64,000 nucleotides of DNA. Source: Methanobrevibacter wolinii SH. GTDB taxonomy: Archaea > Methanobacteriota > Methanobacteria > Methanobacteriales > Methanobacteriaceae. Positions 46,903-57,329 of the stretch are shown one piece after another. Below the pieces are notes generated by a model. That model was not told the DNA's origin. It worked only from the letters and a program-made list of their open reading frames with translations, and searched no databases. Location of the stretch: positions 62,001 to 126,000 of the forward strand of contig NZ_JHWX01000007.1 of NCBI RefSeq assembly GCF_000621965.1. Direction: 5' to 3'. A program made the position numbers and the translations under genes. Numbering within the stretch: the first letter of the stretch is position 1; every line of letters starts with the position of its first letter.

Positions 46903-47394
46903 TTAATGATATAAACTTAAATCTAAGATTTTTGCATAAGCTTCACTATATTTTTTAAGATAAGAATCAGATTTACCTTTAGTTTTAATACTAAATCTTT
47001 CAATAACCCTACCACCACGAGCTTTTACCTTCTCTTCCATCCTATCTAAAGTAGCAGTTCCACCAGATTTTGACATTGTAGCAAAAATAACAACATCTTT
47101 TCCTCTTAAATCACATCTATCAATAATAGTAATTATTGCAGGACTTGGTTTTTTAGACCAAACAGGTGTTCCAAAATAAACAACATCATAAGGACTAACA
47201 TCAACTCTAAGAGGAGATATTTCAGTTTTAATCTCACGTATAGCATCAAAATTAGAAGTTAAAATATTTTTAAAACCAGTCCTTGGTTTTTTATCCTTAA
47301 TCTCAATAATGTCTGTATTTAATTTATTAGATAATGTTTCTGCAACAATCCTTGTTGAATTATCTTGTGAATAATAAATAATTAAAGCTTTCAT
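46903..47394 (-). CDS. Flavodoxin family protein
   Basis: An FMN-binding electron carrier of 163 residues. The phosphate loop is YYSQDNSTRIVAET (about 7-20), and FMN-ring regions are VYFGTPVWSKKPSPA and IFATMSKSGGTATLDRM, in the usual order. It is a short-chain flavodoxin without extra domains. ATG 47394 begins at the first beta strand (MKALIIYYS); the upstream TTG at 47409 overlaps the GTTGAT ribosome site. It probably serves low-potential electron transfer; partner unknown. Confidence 0.88.
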   Translation of the reverse strand: MKALIIYYSQDNSTRIVAETLSNKLNTDIIEIKDKKPRTGFKNILTSNFDAIREIKTEISPLRVDVSPYDVVYFGTPVWSKKPSPAIITIIDRCDLRGKDVVIFATMSKSGGTATLDRMEEKVKARGGRVIERFSIKTKGKSDSYLKKYSEAYAKILDLSLYH

Positions 47395-47600
47395 AAATAT
47401 CAACTTCAATCTTATTTGGAATTTTAATTTTAATTTTGAAATTAATAATATAAACCTTTTATTAAAAAATATTAAAACTATTAAAATCTTATTTTTATTA
47501 AAAAAAATAATATAAGTATGAATATTAAATAAAATATCTTAAACTTAATGATTTAATAAATTAAATACTATTTAAGAAATTTATTGATTTTAATAGTTAA

Positions 47601-48650
47601 TTAAGGATGAACTCCAAAGAAGTCAAGACCTAATTTTTCATTAAATCCACATAAAAGATTCATATTTTCAATAGCTTGACCACCTGCACCTTTTACAAGG
47701 TTATCAATAGCAGATAAAACTACAAGTTGACCACTTCTATCAACTTCAAATCCACCAATATGAACATAATTAGATCCACGAACAGAACTTAATTTTGGAA
47801 TCTCACCATAATCTAAAACTTTAACAAATGGTTCATTATCATAATGTTCTTTATATATTTCACAAACTTGTTTTCCAATATCTTCTCTTTCTTCTTGAGT
47901 ATTAAAACTAAAACCAGCATCTTCATTAAAAAGAACATGGTTAGTTGTATAAATACCTCTTATTACAGGAACAAGAATAGGTGTAAAAGATACTTTAACA
48001 TTAGAAAATCTATTAAGTTCTTGAGCTATTTCTGGAGTATGTCTATGTGTAGTTATTTTATAAGGATTTACATTATCTGCAATGTTTGGATAATGTGTTG
48101 TTTCAGAAGGACTAATACCTGCACCACTAACTCCAGTTTTTGAATCAAAAATCATCCTATCTGCTAATTTTTCATCAGATAATGGATAACCAGATAAAAT
48201 TGCACCAGTTGTAAAACATCCAGGATTACCAACTAATCTAGATTTTTTAATTTCTTCTCTGTGGATTTCTGGAAGACCATATACACTTGGAATATATGGT
48301 GTATGTTTAAATGGATACCAATCTTCATAAACAGCATAATCATCAAACCTATAATCTCCACTTAAATCAATAACTTTTGCATCAGTATTTTCAATTATAT
48401 CTGGAATAATTTTCATACTTGCTCCATGTGGAGTTGCAGTAAATACAATATCTTCATCTAAATCTTTAGGATCTTTATTTTCAAATTTTAAATCTAAACC
48501 TCTAAGGTTCGGATGAACTTTGTAAATTTCTTTACCATCATTTTTTCTTGAAGTTACTGTTGTAATTTCAACTTCTGGATGATTGTATAATAATCTAATT
48601 AATTCTCCACCAGTATATCCACTTGCCCCTATAATAGCTACATTAACCAT
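47601..48650 (-). CDS. argC: N-acetyl-gamma-glutamyl-phosphate reductase
   Basis: NADPH-dependent reductase, third step of arginine synthesis. The 349-residue protein has the Rossmann motif [16 protein letters not shown] (about 5-20), the catalytic Cys in [12 protein letters not shown] (about 145), and the HRHTPEI substrate loop. All expected residues are present. AGGTGATTAG precedes the ATG. It is not linked to other arg genes here. Confidence 0.95.
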   Translation of the reverse strand: MVNVAIIGASGYTGGELIRLLYNHPEVEITTVTSRKNDGKEIYKVHPNLRGLDLKFENKDPKDLDEDIVFTATPHGASMKIIPDIIENTDAKVIDLSGDYRFDDYAVYEDWYPFKHTPYIPSVYGLPEIHREEIKKSRLVGNPGCFTTGAILSGYPLSDEKLADRMIFDSKTGVSGAGISPSETTHYPNIADNVNPYKITTHRHTPEIAQELNRFSNVKVSFTPILVPVIRGIYTTNHVLFNEDAGFSFNTQEEREDIGKQVCEIYKEHYDNEPFVKVLDYGEIPKLSSVRGSNYVHIGGFEVDRSGQLVVLSAIDNLVKGAGGQAIENMNLLCGFNEKLGLDFFGVHP

Positions 48651-48742
48651 CTAATCACCTGTAAATATAAAATTTATAACTATACTATAATATTTTAGAA
48701 AAAAACTAATTAAAAATCACAATTTATATGAATTAATTGTTT

Positions 48743-48817
48743 AGAATTAATAATCTACAAATAATCTAAATAAATACCCAAATAAATTAAATAAGAATTA
48801 ATAATCTACAAATAATC
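48743..48817. repeat. 24-base direct repeat, 51-bp period
   Basis: AGAATTAATAATCTACAAAT continued by AATC occurs at 48743 and at 48794, in the spacer between ribL and argC. Confidence 0.8.
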
Positions 48818-48871
48818 ATAATCTCATAAAAATTAAATAATCAATTAATAATTAGTTTTTATATGAAATAA

Positions 48872-49327
48872 TTAACAATTCTCAATTCTTTTATCTTTAA
48901 AATCAGAATCTTTAATTTTTTTAATAATTTTACAACTACTATCTAATTCTGCTTTATGATAATCTGTTATTTTTACAACTTTTGCATTAATACCTTGTTT
49001 TTTTAGAGATTTTTCTAAATGACTAGTATCAAAATCTTGATCTGCACCTATTGTAATAATATCTGGTTTAATCTCCTTAACAATCTTAAATTTATCATCT
49101 TCATAACCAAGATATGCTTCATCAACAGGTTTTAACATTTTAACCATTTCTAGACGTTGATTTTCACCAACAACAGGTATTCTTTTTCTAGCACGTACTG
49201 TTGAATCACGTGCTACAACTACAACAAGTTTTGAATTAGGACCACCAATATCTTTTGATTTCTGAAGATATAAACCATGTCCTGGATGTAATAAATCAAA
49301 TGTTCCTGTTGCCATAACTATAGTCAT
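48872..49327 (-). CDS. ribL: Archaeal FAD synthetase RibL
   Basis: Transfers AMP (or CMP) to FMN, making FAD; the archaeal cytidylyltransferase type replaces bacterial RibF. The 151-residue protein has [20 protein letters not shown] (6-25) with the nucleotidyl-transferase HPGH motif, and [20 protein letters not shown] late. It begins with Met-Thr-Ile-Val-Met at ATG 49327 behind GAGGTTAAAA. Monocistronic, next to argC. Confidence 0.93.
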   Translation of the reverse strand: MTIVMATGTFDLLHPGHGLYLQKSKDIGGPNSKLVVVVARDSTVRARKRIPVVGENQRLEMVKMLKPVDEAYLGYEDDKFKIVKEIKPDIITIGADQDFDTSHLEKSLKKQGINAKVVKITDYHKAELDSSCKIIKKIKDSDFKDKRIENC

Positions 49328-49568
49328 AATTTTAACCTCAAATTTCTTAAAATAAAAAAATACAATAATCTATTAGTTTTTATAAATTAAATTAATTTCC
49401 AATAAAAACATCAAATAAACAATTATTTTATAAATTAAATTAATTTTACAATAATAAAATAATTAAAAAAAATAATTACTATCTAATTAAAAAATTAATT
49501 TTATAATAATATATTTAAAAAAATTTTAAACAATTATAATTTAATGCTTTTTTTAAATCAAACTATTT

Positions 49569-50312
49569 TTATAATTTAATATCTTGATAATTTAATGCTT
49601 CTTTTAAATCAATCTTATTTTTATATAATGCAGAACCAATAACTACTCCTTTTACACCTGTTTTTTGTAATTGTTTTAAATCATCAATTGAACTTACACC
49701 ACCAGAATATACAACAGGTATTGGTGATGATTTAACAAGATCAACTACAGGATCAGTATAAAATCCGCCAAGTAAACCTTCAACATCAACATTTGTAAAA
49801 AGAATACTTCCTGCACCATTATTAGCAAATTCTTTAGATAATTCTACAGGACTTTTATCAATTTTTTCTTGCCATCCTTTAATAACAACTTTTGAATCTT
49901 TACTATCAAGTGAAATCATAATACGATCTTTATCATATTCATCAGAAAGTTCAGAAATTGTTTCAGGATGTTTAATACCCATAGTTCCAATAATTACTCT
50001 TTCAATACCAATATCAAGTAATTTACCTGCATATTCAACTGATCTTATTCCACCACCTAATTGTATTGGAACAGATACATTATCATAGATTTTTTTAATA
50101 AGTGGAAGATTTGATTTTCCATCAATAGTACCATCTAAATCTATTACATGTACTACTTCTGCACCGATATCTTCCCATTTTTTAGCAACTTCCTCAGGAT
50201 TATCAATAATAACCTGCTCACTACCAGGTTTTCCTTGAACAAGTTGTACACATTTACCATTTTTAATATCTACTGCAGGCATAATCTGCATTTTTCCTTC
50301 TTCAAATGACAT
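49569..50312 (-). CDS. hisA: Phosphoribosylformimino-AICAR phosphate isomerase HisA
   Basis: Amadori isomerase of histidine synthesis. The 247-residue TIM barrel shows MPAVDIKNGKCVQLVQG with catalytic Asp (about residue 14), HVIDLDGTIDG, IQLGGGIRS and the second Asp region LFTNVDVEG, then VYSGGVSS. Phosphate-binding loops are intact. No other his genes are adjacent, which is normal for archaea with scattered pathways. Confidence 0.95.
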   Translation of the reverse strand: MSFEEGKMQIMPAVDIKNGKCVQLVQGKPGSEQVIIDNPEEVAKKWEDIGAEVVHVIDLDGTIDGKSNLPLIKKIYDNVSVPIQLGGGIRSVEYAGKLLDIGIERVIIGTMGIKHPETISELSDEYDKDRIMISLDSKDSKVVIKGWQEKIDKSPVELSKEFANNGAGSILFTNVDVEGLLGGFYTDPVVDLVKSSPIPVVYSGGVSSIDDLKQLQKTGVKGVVIGSALYKNKIDLKEALNYQDIKL

Positions 50313-50374
50313 TTAAGCACCAATTTAAATAAAATTATTAAAATTTAATAATTATATAAAGTTATGTTTTTATT

Positions 50375-50470
50375 AATTTATGTATTTTTATAAAAATTAT
50401 CCTTAAAATAAGAAAAATATAAAATTTATGTATTTTTATAAAAATTATCCTTAAAATAAGAAAAATATAA
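50375..50470. repeat. Tandem duplication, 48-bp period
   Basis: Two adjoining identical 48-base units (50375-50422 and 50423-50470) beginning AATTTATGTATTTTTATAAA lie in the divergent spacer between hisA and pyrI. Confidence 0.93.
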
Positions 50471-50561
50471 AAAATAAATTATAAATTTGGAAAAGTTAAA
50501 AAATAATTAAAAATAAAATAGAATTAAATAATTTTTAAATAAAAAAATAAGAGTTAAAAAT

Positions 50562-51032
50562 ATGAAACGTCCTGACTTAAAGATTAAACCAATTAAAAAT
50601 GGAACTGTAATTGACCACATAACAGTAAATAAATCTTTATATGTACTAAATATTTTAGGTCTTCCATCACCAGAAGTAAAAGATATTACTGTTGCAATGA
50701 ATGTATCTTCAAAAGAAATGGGTAGAAAAGATATTTTAAAAATTGAAAACAGAGAACTTCACCCAAGAGAAGTTGATCAAATAGCTTTAATTGCCCCTAA
50801 AGCTACAATTAATATTATTAAAGATTATGAAATAGTAGAAAAAAATAAAGTTCAACTTTCTAGTGAATTTGTTGGAATAATTAAATGTACTAATCCAAAA
50901 TGTATTAGTAATCATGAAGGAGAACCAATAAATTCTAAATTTTCCGTAGTCAGTACATCACCTACAGAGTTAAGATGTAAATACTGTGATAGAATTATTA
51001 AATCAAAAGACATTGATTTACAATTCTCATAA
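50562..51032 (+). CDS. pyrI: Aspartate carbamoyltransferase regulatory subunit
   Basis: Binds nucleotide effectors and joins catalytic PyrB trimers into the allosteric enzyme of pyrimidine synthesis. At 156 residues it is complete. The N-terminal allosteric domain ([20 protein letters not shown]) is followed by a C-terminal zinc domain with CTNPKC (about 109-114) and CKYC (about 139-142), the four zinc ligands. pyrB is not in this window. It converges on the RHH gene downstream. Confidence 0.95.
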   Translation: MKRPDLKIKPIKNGTVIDHITVNKSLYVLNILGLPSPEVKDITVAMNVSSKEMGRKDILKIENRELHPREVDQIALIAPKATINIIKDYEIVEKNKVQLSSEFVGIIKCTNPKCISNHEGEPINSKFSVVSTSPTELRCKYCDRIIKSKDIDLQFS

Positions 51033-51237
51033 ACAAATACTAAAATTACTAAATTAAAACATTAATACACAATCATCATAAACAAATACAATAATAACAC
51101 TAAAACAAAAAACACCAAACCCACAATTCACATAAACAAATACAATAACAAAATTACTAAATAAAGACAATAATCCCTAATTCATAAAAGTTAGAAAATA
51201 ATTTTAATAATTATTTTCCTAAAAAAACTTTAAATTA

Positions 51238-51900
51238 TTATATTTTAATATGATATAATTTTTCTAATTTTTCAATTTCATCATCAAGTGCAGTCCTTGA
51301 TGATTTATCTTCATTTTTACTAGATTTATTATTTTTTTGTTTTTTAATAGATTTTTTATCTTTAGTATCTTTTCTAGTTTTATTACTTTTATTGTTTTTA
51401 GTAGATTTTCTAGATTTAACTTTATTCTCTTTACTATTATTTGATTGATTTTTACTAGATTCTTTACTTTTATCTTTAGTATTTTTAGTTTTACCTTCAT
51501 CAATTGAGTTATTAGATTTAATTTTATTTTGATTAAGTGAATTATCTACTTTAATAGAAGAGTCTTTATTATTTATTTTTTTAGTTTCAATTTTTTTAGA
51601 ATCATTATTTATAATAAATTCACTTTGAGATTCTTCTTGTTTTTTCCTAGATTTCCTTTTTCTTGATTTTTTAACTTTAATTAAATCAGTATCTTCAATT
51701 AATTCTTCTTTAATAGCTTTTTTAATTGAATCAATTAATTTATCATCAATGTTTACAGAATTATTATCATTCATATTTTGATTATTATCATAAAAATCCA
51801 TTAACTTTACAATAACATCTGCATAAGAATCATTCATTGATCCATATCCAGTTAATCTTTTTTTAACCTCAATTGGAATTGATATTGATGTTCTTGTCAT
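51238..51900 (-). CDS. Ribbon-helix-helix protein with long Lys/Ser/Asn-rich region
   Basis: A 220-residue protein in three parts. Residues 1-45 (MTRTSISIPIEVKKRLTGYG, then SYADVIVKLMDFYD) look like a ribbon-helix-helix DNA-binding domain of antitoxin type. Residues 70-200 are low-complexity and very basic (Lys, Ser, Asn), suited to non-specific nucleic acid contact. The last 20 form a short acidic helix (LDDEIEKLEKLYHIKI). Repeats of GTATTCA flank its TATA box, as expected for self-repression. No toxin gene is adjacent, so a toxin-antitoxin role is not supported; a nucleoid or regulatory role is possible. Confidence 0.7.
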   Translation of the reverse strand: MTRTSISIPIEVKKRLTGYGSMNDSYADVIVKLMDFYDNNQNMNDNNSVNIDDKLIDSIKKAIKEELIEDTDLIKVKKSRKRKSRKKQEESQSEFIINNDSKKIETKKINNKDSSIKVDNSLNQNKIKSNNSIDEGKTKNTKDKSKESSKNQSNNSKENKVKSRKSTKNNKSNKTRKDTKDKKSIKKQKNNKSSKNEDKSSRTALDDEIEKLEKLYHIKI

Positions 51901-51952
51901 AAATACACCTAGATAATTCTAAAAAAATATTATAATTATTAAATAGTATGTT

Positions 51953-52003
51953 GTATTCAGTATATAAATATTATGTATTGAATATAAAACATATTTTGAA
52001 TAC
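51953..52003 (-). promoter_or_regulatory. Promoter of the RHH gene with three GTATTSA sites
   Basis: GTATTCA (51953-51959), GTATTGA (51975-51981) and TGAATAC (51997-52003) are spaced 22 bp apart on either side of the minus-strand TATA box ATATTTATATAC. The even two-turn spacing and promoter position suggest binding by the RHH protein itself. Confidence 0.55.
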
Positions 52004-52300
52004 ATTACATACATATATAGTTTAATTTTAATAATTAATCAAACAATATTTTAAATTTAATAAAATAAAAATTTAATAGAAATTTAATGATTAAATTCTT
52101 AATAAATAAAAAATATAATAATAAAACTAAAAAATAAAAGTTTTTAAAATATAAAAAATATTAAAAATATAATAAAAAAGACATTAAATTATAAATAAAA
52201 ATTAATAAAAAAATTAAAAATTATACTAAAAAAAAGAATCTTAAAATACATAAAAAACATGAAAATGAAAACTAGTAAAAAGAATTTTATTAAAAATCAT

Positions 52301-52371
52301 ATTTTTATAAAAAATTTAAAGACTATTAATATTTAAAATCAAGTTTAAGAAAGTTTATTGTAAAAAAATAT
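52301..52371 (-). mobile_element. Possible decayed MITE fragment
   Basis: TTTTTATAAAAAATTTAAAG, then ATTAATATTTAAAATCAAGT and TTAAGAAAGTTTATT follow the order of the 107-bp element's inner part. Both ends are lost. In such A+T-rich DNA this is the least certain copy. The remainder of 52004-52432 is featureless. Confidence 0.35.
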
Positions 52372-52432
52372 TAAAAATTATTTAAAAAAAGGAAAAATGT
52401 GGAAAAAAATCTACATAAATATTTAAATTAAA

Positions 52433-53644
52433 CTATTGTAATTCTTTAATTAAATATTTTGAAAGTCTTTTAGATAAAGCAAGAATTGCTAAAATAGGTG
52501 GTGCACCTGGAGCTCTTGGGAAAACACTTCCATCAGATACATATAAACCTTCAATTTTTGTTTTAAGATTACTATCTACAATAGTTCCAATAGGAGCAGT
52601 ACCTCCTGGGTGAGCACTTCTAAATACAGTTGAAACAAATACAGATTCAGCACCAGCATTCTGTAAAATAGCACCTGCAGTAGCAGCACCTTCAGCAAGA
52701 TATTGAACATCCCTTATTGAGTTATATTTAACAACTTCATCAGCATTAACATAACCTAAACCTTCATCAGGGATTTTAACCATAATACTAAGAATATCTT
52801 CTGGTTTTAAATTATCATCTGCAACACGACTATCTAAATATTTAGATGAATAATGAGGTGCAAGTACAAAATGTTCTCCTTTTACTAAAGCATTCATAGT
52901 AACTTCTTTATTAAATCCAATATCTTTAATTACAGCACCAACACTTACAAATGGATCAGTAGTAAATTGTTGACCTGCTGGAATACCTAATTTTTGAAGA
53001 AGACGTGCATCAGTTACAGCACCTGCACATAAAACTACTAAATCATCTTTAATAGTTTCAACTTCACCATCTTCTTTTGTAATTTCTATACCAACTACTT
53101 TATTATCTTCTACTAAAACATTAGTTACTGGAGAATTACTAAGTAATTTTGCTCCATTATCAACTGCTTCTTTTACAAAATCAGCAGAAGTCCATTTAGC
53201 ATTGTTTGGACAACCATATGCACATTTACCACATTGAATACATTTATCTTCATAGATAAATTTAGGCATCTTAGAAACATTTAAACCTAATTCTTTTGCA
53301 GAATCAATGAATAATTGAGTTCCTTTACCTATATGACTATCATCCATTTGATGAATATTGATTTGTTTTTCAATTTCATCATATTCTTCAGACAAATCAA
53401 TACCATAATCTGCTAACATATCTTCACATGATCTGACACCATTACCTGCTGAAACTATAGTATTACCACCTACACAAGTAGTAGCAAGTAAATCCATACC
53501 ATCAACAGGATCATTATAGTAATCAAATGCATCTTTACTATCTATTAATGGTCCTTTTTCAACAATAGTTACAGGAATATTTGCTTTTGCAAGTTCTAAA
53601 CCTAATATTCCTCCTCCTGCACCAGAACCAATAATAAGTACCAT
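52433..53644 (-). CDS. FAD-dependent oxidoreductase with an internal ferredoxin motif
   Basis: A 403-residue GMC-like flavoprotein. It begins MVLIIGSGAGGGILGLELAK with the FAD-binding Rossmann motif at the very N terminus. A four-Cys cluster site, CIQCGKCAYGCPN, sits near 140-152, and the C terminus has the FAD-binding LYVSDGSVFPRAPGAPP. The mix suggests electron flow between a 4Fe-4S cluster and FAD; the substrate is not known. The frame opens far upstream, but those 25 residues are hydrophobic A+T-coded noise; ATG 53644 with GGAGTGATAAA before it is preferred. Confidence 0.85.
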   Translation of the reverse strand: MVLIIGSGAGGGILGLELAKANIPVTIVEKGPLIDSKDAFDYYNDPVDGMDLLATTCVGGNTIVSAGNGVRSCEDMLADYGIDLSEEYDEIEKQINIHQMDDSHIGKGTQLFIDSAKELGLNVSKMPKFIYEDKCIQCGKCAYGCPNNAKWTSADFVKEAVDNGAKLLSNSPVTNVLVEDNKVVGIEITKEDGEVETIKDDLVVLCAGAVTDARLLQKLGIPAGQQFTTDPFVSVGAVIKDIGFNKEVTMNALVKGEHFVLAPHYSSKYLDSRVADDNLKPEDILSIMVKIPDEGLGYVNADEVVKYNSIRDVQYLAEGAATAGAILQNAGAESVFVSTVFRSAHPGGTAPIGTIVDSNLKTKIEGLYVSDGSVFPRAPGAPPILAILALSKRLSKYLIKELQ

Positions 53645-53883
53645 TTTATCACTCCGATTATAAAAAATATTTAACAATATTATATTAATTTTTTTAAAAT
53701 AAAAAACTATAATTAACAATTGTTATAATATTAATTAATCTATTAAGGTATATAAATTAATAGGATTTAATTTCATAAAATCTTAATATTAAATAAAAAT
53801 TAGAAATAAAAAAATAATAAAAATTATTTTTTAATAAATAATGTGCAATTATCTTATAATATAATAATATATTTAATTAAAAA

Positions 53884-54498
53884 TCAAGAGTCTTCTGCAT
53901 TTTCTTGATTTAAAATTGATAATTGTGCATCTCTAATATTCTGTTTTTTAGTTAATCCATTACTTTTAAGAACAACAGTACCATTGTCAAGGGATATTAT
54001 TTGATTTCCATCTGCAGGAGTTAAATAAACATCTCTCCAAAGTTTATCTTTTCCACTTACACCATCAAAATCAGCATCACAGCCTCCTTTAGACATGTCA
54101 CAAGTAAGTTCACCTTCTGGAACAGTACTATTTCTGTTTACATCTTTAGGAGTATCAGTTAATGTTCCAAATTTATGACAAAATGGACAATAATTTACCC
54201 AAGTTCTTGTATAATATTTATATTCTAAACCAGTTTCAACACTAGGTTTCATATGAACAGTAATTGTTGAAATGTTATGATTAGAACTATTATCACTAAT
54301 ATTAACTGATTGATTATTTGTGATATTTACATCACTAGTATTATTTGATAAAATAGTATCATTATTATTGCTACTTGTTTTATTATTACTACTTAAATTT
54401 TCCTCACTAACAGTAGCATATACAGCAGCTATACAAACGATACCTGATATAATAATTATAAAAATTAATAATAAAAATGATTTAGAGTTATTATCCAT
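53884..54498 (-). CDS. Membrane-anchored extracellular protein with a four-Cys domain
   Basis: A 204-residue protein. One N-terminal membrane helix (about 8-30) is followed by an Asn/Ser-rich linker with many N-glycosylation sequons (30-80). The C-terminal domain has CPFC (about 105-108), ELTC and GGCDADFDGVSGKD, a four-Cys pattern that probably binds a metal or forms a disulfide pair. I have seen such a domain on methanobacterial surface proteins, but I cannot name it. It probably faces the pseudomurein wall. GAGGTAATTATT precedes the ATG. Confidence 0.7.
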   Translation of the reverse strand: MDNNSKSFLLLIFIIIISGIVCIAAVYATVSEENLSSNNKTSSNNNDTILSNNTSDVNITNNQSVNISDNSSNHNISTITVHMKPSVETGLEYKYYTRTWVNYCPFCHKFGTLTDTPKDVNRNSTVPEGELTCDMSKGGCDADFDGVSGKDKLWRDVYLTPADGNQIISLDNGTVVLKSNGLTKKQNIRDAQLSILNQENAEDS

Positions 54499-55870
54499 AA
54501 TAATTACCTCTTAAATAAATAAAATAATATATAAAAACTTCAAATATTAAAAAATCTTATCAACTACCCACTAATGAAAAAAAGCAAATATAACAGTTTA
54601 TATTTATAAATAACATACATAATCTCTTTTTTACTTCTATATACTTTACTTTCCAAATTTAATTAAATTAAAATTAATGCTTTTTTCTAAAAAAATTTAT
54701 TTATTTTTTTTAAAATTTGAAGTTATAACTTATAATTTCTTTAAATTCTTATAAAATAATAAACTTTAAACATAAGATTATTTATTATAATATATAAAGC
54801 TTTTGTAAAATTTTATAAAAAAAATTATAATAAAGGTTTAAATTTCAATTAAAGCTTTGATATTAGGTTATTTAATAAATAAAGAAAAATTTTAACTTAA
54901 TTAATTTAAGTTAAAAAACTTTAGACTTAGTTTAAATAAGAATAAAAAAGACTAATATAAAATGATTTAAATTAAAAAAGAAAAAAGAAAAATAATAGAA
55001 ATTAATAAAAAACTAATGTATTTATAATAATTTAAAAAATACAAATCAAATTAATAAAGTAAACAAAGGTAAATAAACTATAATAAATAGTCCAATTAAA
55101 AAAAATCATGATTAAAACTTATTTAAATTAATTTGTATATAATAAAACAAAAATAAATCATATAATTAGAATAATAAATAAAGAGATAAAATAAGATATT
55201 TTTAATACTAAATTAAATCAACTAAATAAGTTAATAAAAAGAATAATAATAGTAAACTAAGATTAATTAGATAAAAACTATTTTAAACTATTTTTAAAAA
55301 AATATAAAAATCTAGATTTTTCAAAAATTAAGAAAAAATTTAATAAAACTGTCTAAATTTAAGACATAATATAAAAAATGTACTAAAACTAAACTATTTT
55401 TTAATGATTTTTAATAAAAATTAATAAATTAAAGTTAAATTAAATTTTATTAAAATAAATTTTAAAAATATTAATAATTAGTTAAAAAGAAAATTAATAG
55501 AAATTATAAAATAAAAATTAAAAAATATAAAAAATAATAATTTAAATCATAATATAAAAATTTTAAAACTAATAAATTAAAAAACAATTCAAAAAACAAG
55601 AAATAAAAATTAAGAAAAAATAAAAAAGAACAATAAAAACATGAAAATAAATTTAGACAAAATCAAATCAAAAAACAGATTCAAAATATAAAAATAGTAT
55701 ATTTAATTAACCTAGTTATATATAAGATTCAAAAATATATAAAAATTAATCTAGTATATATAAAATTCAAAAATTATATAAAAATAGTATATTTAATTAA
55801 TCTAGTTATATATAATATATATTATTATAATAATTTAAATTATAAATCAAATTAAAAAACAGGTTTTATT
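54499..55870. other. 1.37-kb gene-free region with a small repeat array at its end
   Basis: No reading frame, tRNA-like fold or recognisable RNA was found; composition is over 85% A+T by eye. From 55680 to 55830 TTCAAAAAT, TATATAAAAA and CTAGTTATATATAA recur two to three times (AAAATAGTATATTTAATTAA at about 55691 and 55781), ending just before tldD. It carries the tldD promoter and that of the four-Cys gene. Confidence 0.55.
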
Positions 55871-57238
55871 ATGGAATACGATATAAACGATTTAGACCAA
55901 CTTATAACAAAAATAGAATCTCAAGTTGATTATGTAGATATTAGAGCAGGGAAAGGAAATGGAACTAGTATCGTTATGAAAGATGATAAAATCCAAGAAA
56001 TCAACAGTGGATTAACAAATGGTGCTAGAATAAGAGTACTTAATAATGGAGCTTGGGGTTTTGCATACACTAATGACTTATCAAAACTTGAAGAAGTATC
56101 AAAAACAGCAATTAAAATATCAAATTCACTTAAAAGTGATGTAAAAATGAGTGATGCTGATGTAATTGAAGATGATGTTAAAACACCAAGAAAAATTCCT
56201 GTTTCATCAGTAGATATTAATGAAAAAATAGACCTTATTAAAGATACTAATGATGCTGCAAAACTTGATAAAATTATAAGTGCTACAGTAAATTATTCAG
56301 ATAGTGAAACAGAATCAGTATTCTTAAACAGTGAAGGAACAAATATCCATATGGAAGAAACTAGACTTGGAATGTTCTTAAATGTTATTGCAAGTAATGG
56401 TGAACTTATACAAATAGGTCATGATAGTTTAGGTGGAGCAAAAGGATACGAAGTTCTTAAAAATGCAGATATAGAATCTTTTGGAAGGAATGTTGCTGAA
56501 AGTGCAATAAGATTACTTGATGCAAAAGCTGCACCATCTGGAAGATTCCCAATCATAACAGATAATACATTAACTGGAGTAATGATTCATGAAGCATTAG
56601 GTCATGCAGTAGAATCAGATTTAATACTACAAGATGATTCAATATTAAAAGATAAAATGAATACAAAAATAGGATCAGATATTGTAAATATATATGATGA
56701 CCCCACTATGGATGCATTTGGTCATTATGAATATGATACAGAAGGAGTTAAAACATTTAAAAACCATCTTGTTAAAAATGGAGAATTAGTATCCTTATTA
56801 AGTTCAAGAGAATCTGCAGGAAAACTTGGAATGAAATCATCAGGTAATGCAAGATCAAGTATGGAAGATCAACCAATTGTAAGAATGAGTAATACTTATC
56901 TTCAACCTGGAGACATGAGTTTTGATGAATTAATTGAAGATATTAAAGATGGAATATATCTTAAAGGTTCAAGAGGTGGACAAGTAGATACTGGTAAAGG
57001 AATATTCCAATTCAATGCTACAGAAGCATTTAAAATTGAAAATGGAGAATTAACAACACCATTACGTGATGTATCTTTAAGTGGTAATATACTTGAAACA
57101 CTTAAACATATTGATGGACTTGGATCTGACTTTAAAACTAGTGTTGGATTCTGTGGTAAAGATGGTCAAATTGCACCAGTTGGTGATGGAGGTCCACATA
57201 CTAGAATACAAGATGCAATTGTTGGTGGAAGTCAATAA
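55871..57238 (+). CDS. tldD: TldD-type metalloprotease
   Basis: Zinc protease subunit of the TldD/TldE (PmbA) pair, which trims unfolded peptides or peptide natural products. The 455-residue protein shows the TldD zinc motif HEXXXH in [13 protein letters not shown] (about 238-250), the N-terminal [20 protein letters not shown] and the late [19 protein letters not shown]. The metal motif marks it as the catalytic TldD and not the PmbA partner, which is not in this window. No peptide precursor gene is visible nearby. Confidence 0.92.
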   Translation: MEYDINDLDQLITKIESQVDYVDIRAGKGNGTSIVMKDDKIQEINSGLTNGARIRVLNNGAWGFAYTNDLSKLEEVSKTAIKISNSLKSDVKMSDADVIEDDVKTPRKIPVSSVDINEKIDLIKDTNDAAKLDKIISATVNYSDSETESVFLNSEGTNIHMEETRLGMFLNVIASNGELIQIGHDSLGGAKGYEVLKNADIESFGRNVAESAIRLLDAKAAPSGRFPIITDNTLTGVMIHEALGHAVESDLILQDDSILKDKMNTKIGSDIVNIYDDPTMDAFGHYEYDTEGVKTFKNHLVKNGELVSLLSSRESAGKLGMKSSGNARSSMEDQPIVRMSNTYLQPGDMSFDELIEDIKDGIYLKGSRGGQVDTGKGIFQFNATEAFKIENGELTTPLRDVSLSGNILETLKHIDGLGSDFKTSVGFCGKDGQIAPVGDGGPHTRIQDAIVGGSQ

Positions 57239-57329
57239 TTCCACCTTAATTTTAAATTTTAATAAACTTCTTTTAAAAAAATTAATTAAATTTATAAAAA
57301 AAATAATTACAAAATTTAATTTTCTATTT

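Noticed and set aside
51238-51900. Toxin-antitoxin pair
   Set aside because: The RHH protein has an antitoxin-like head, but the adjoining genes are pyrI and a flavoprotein; no toxin-sized gene lies next to it.
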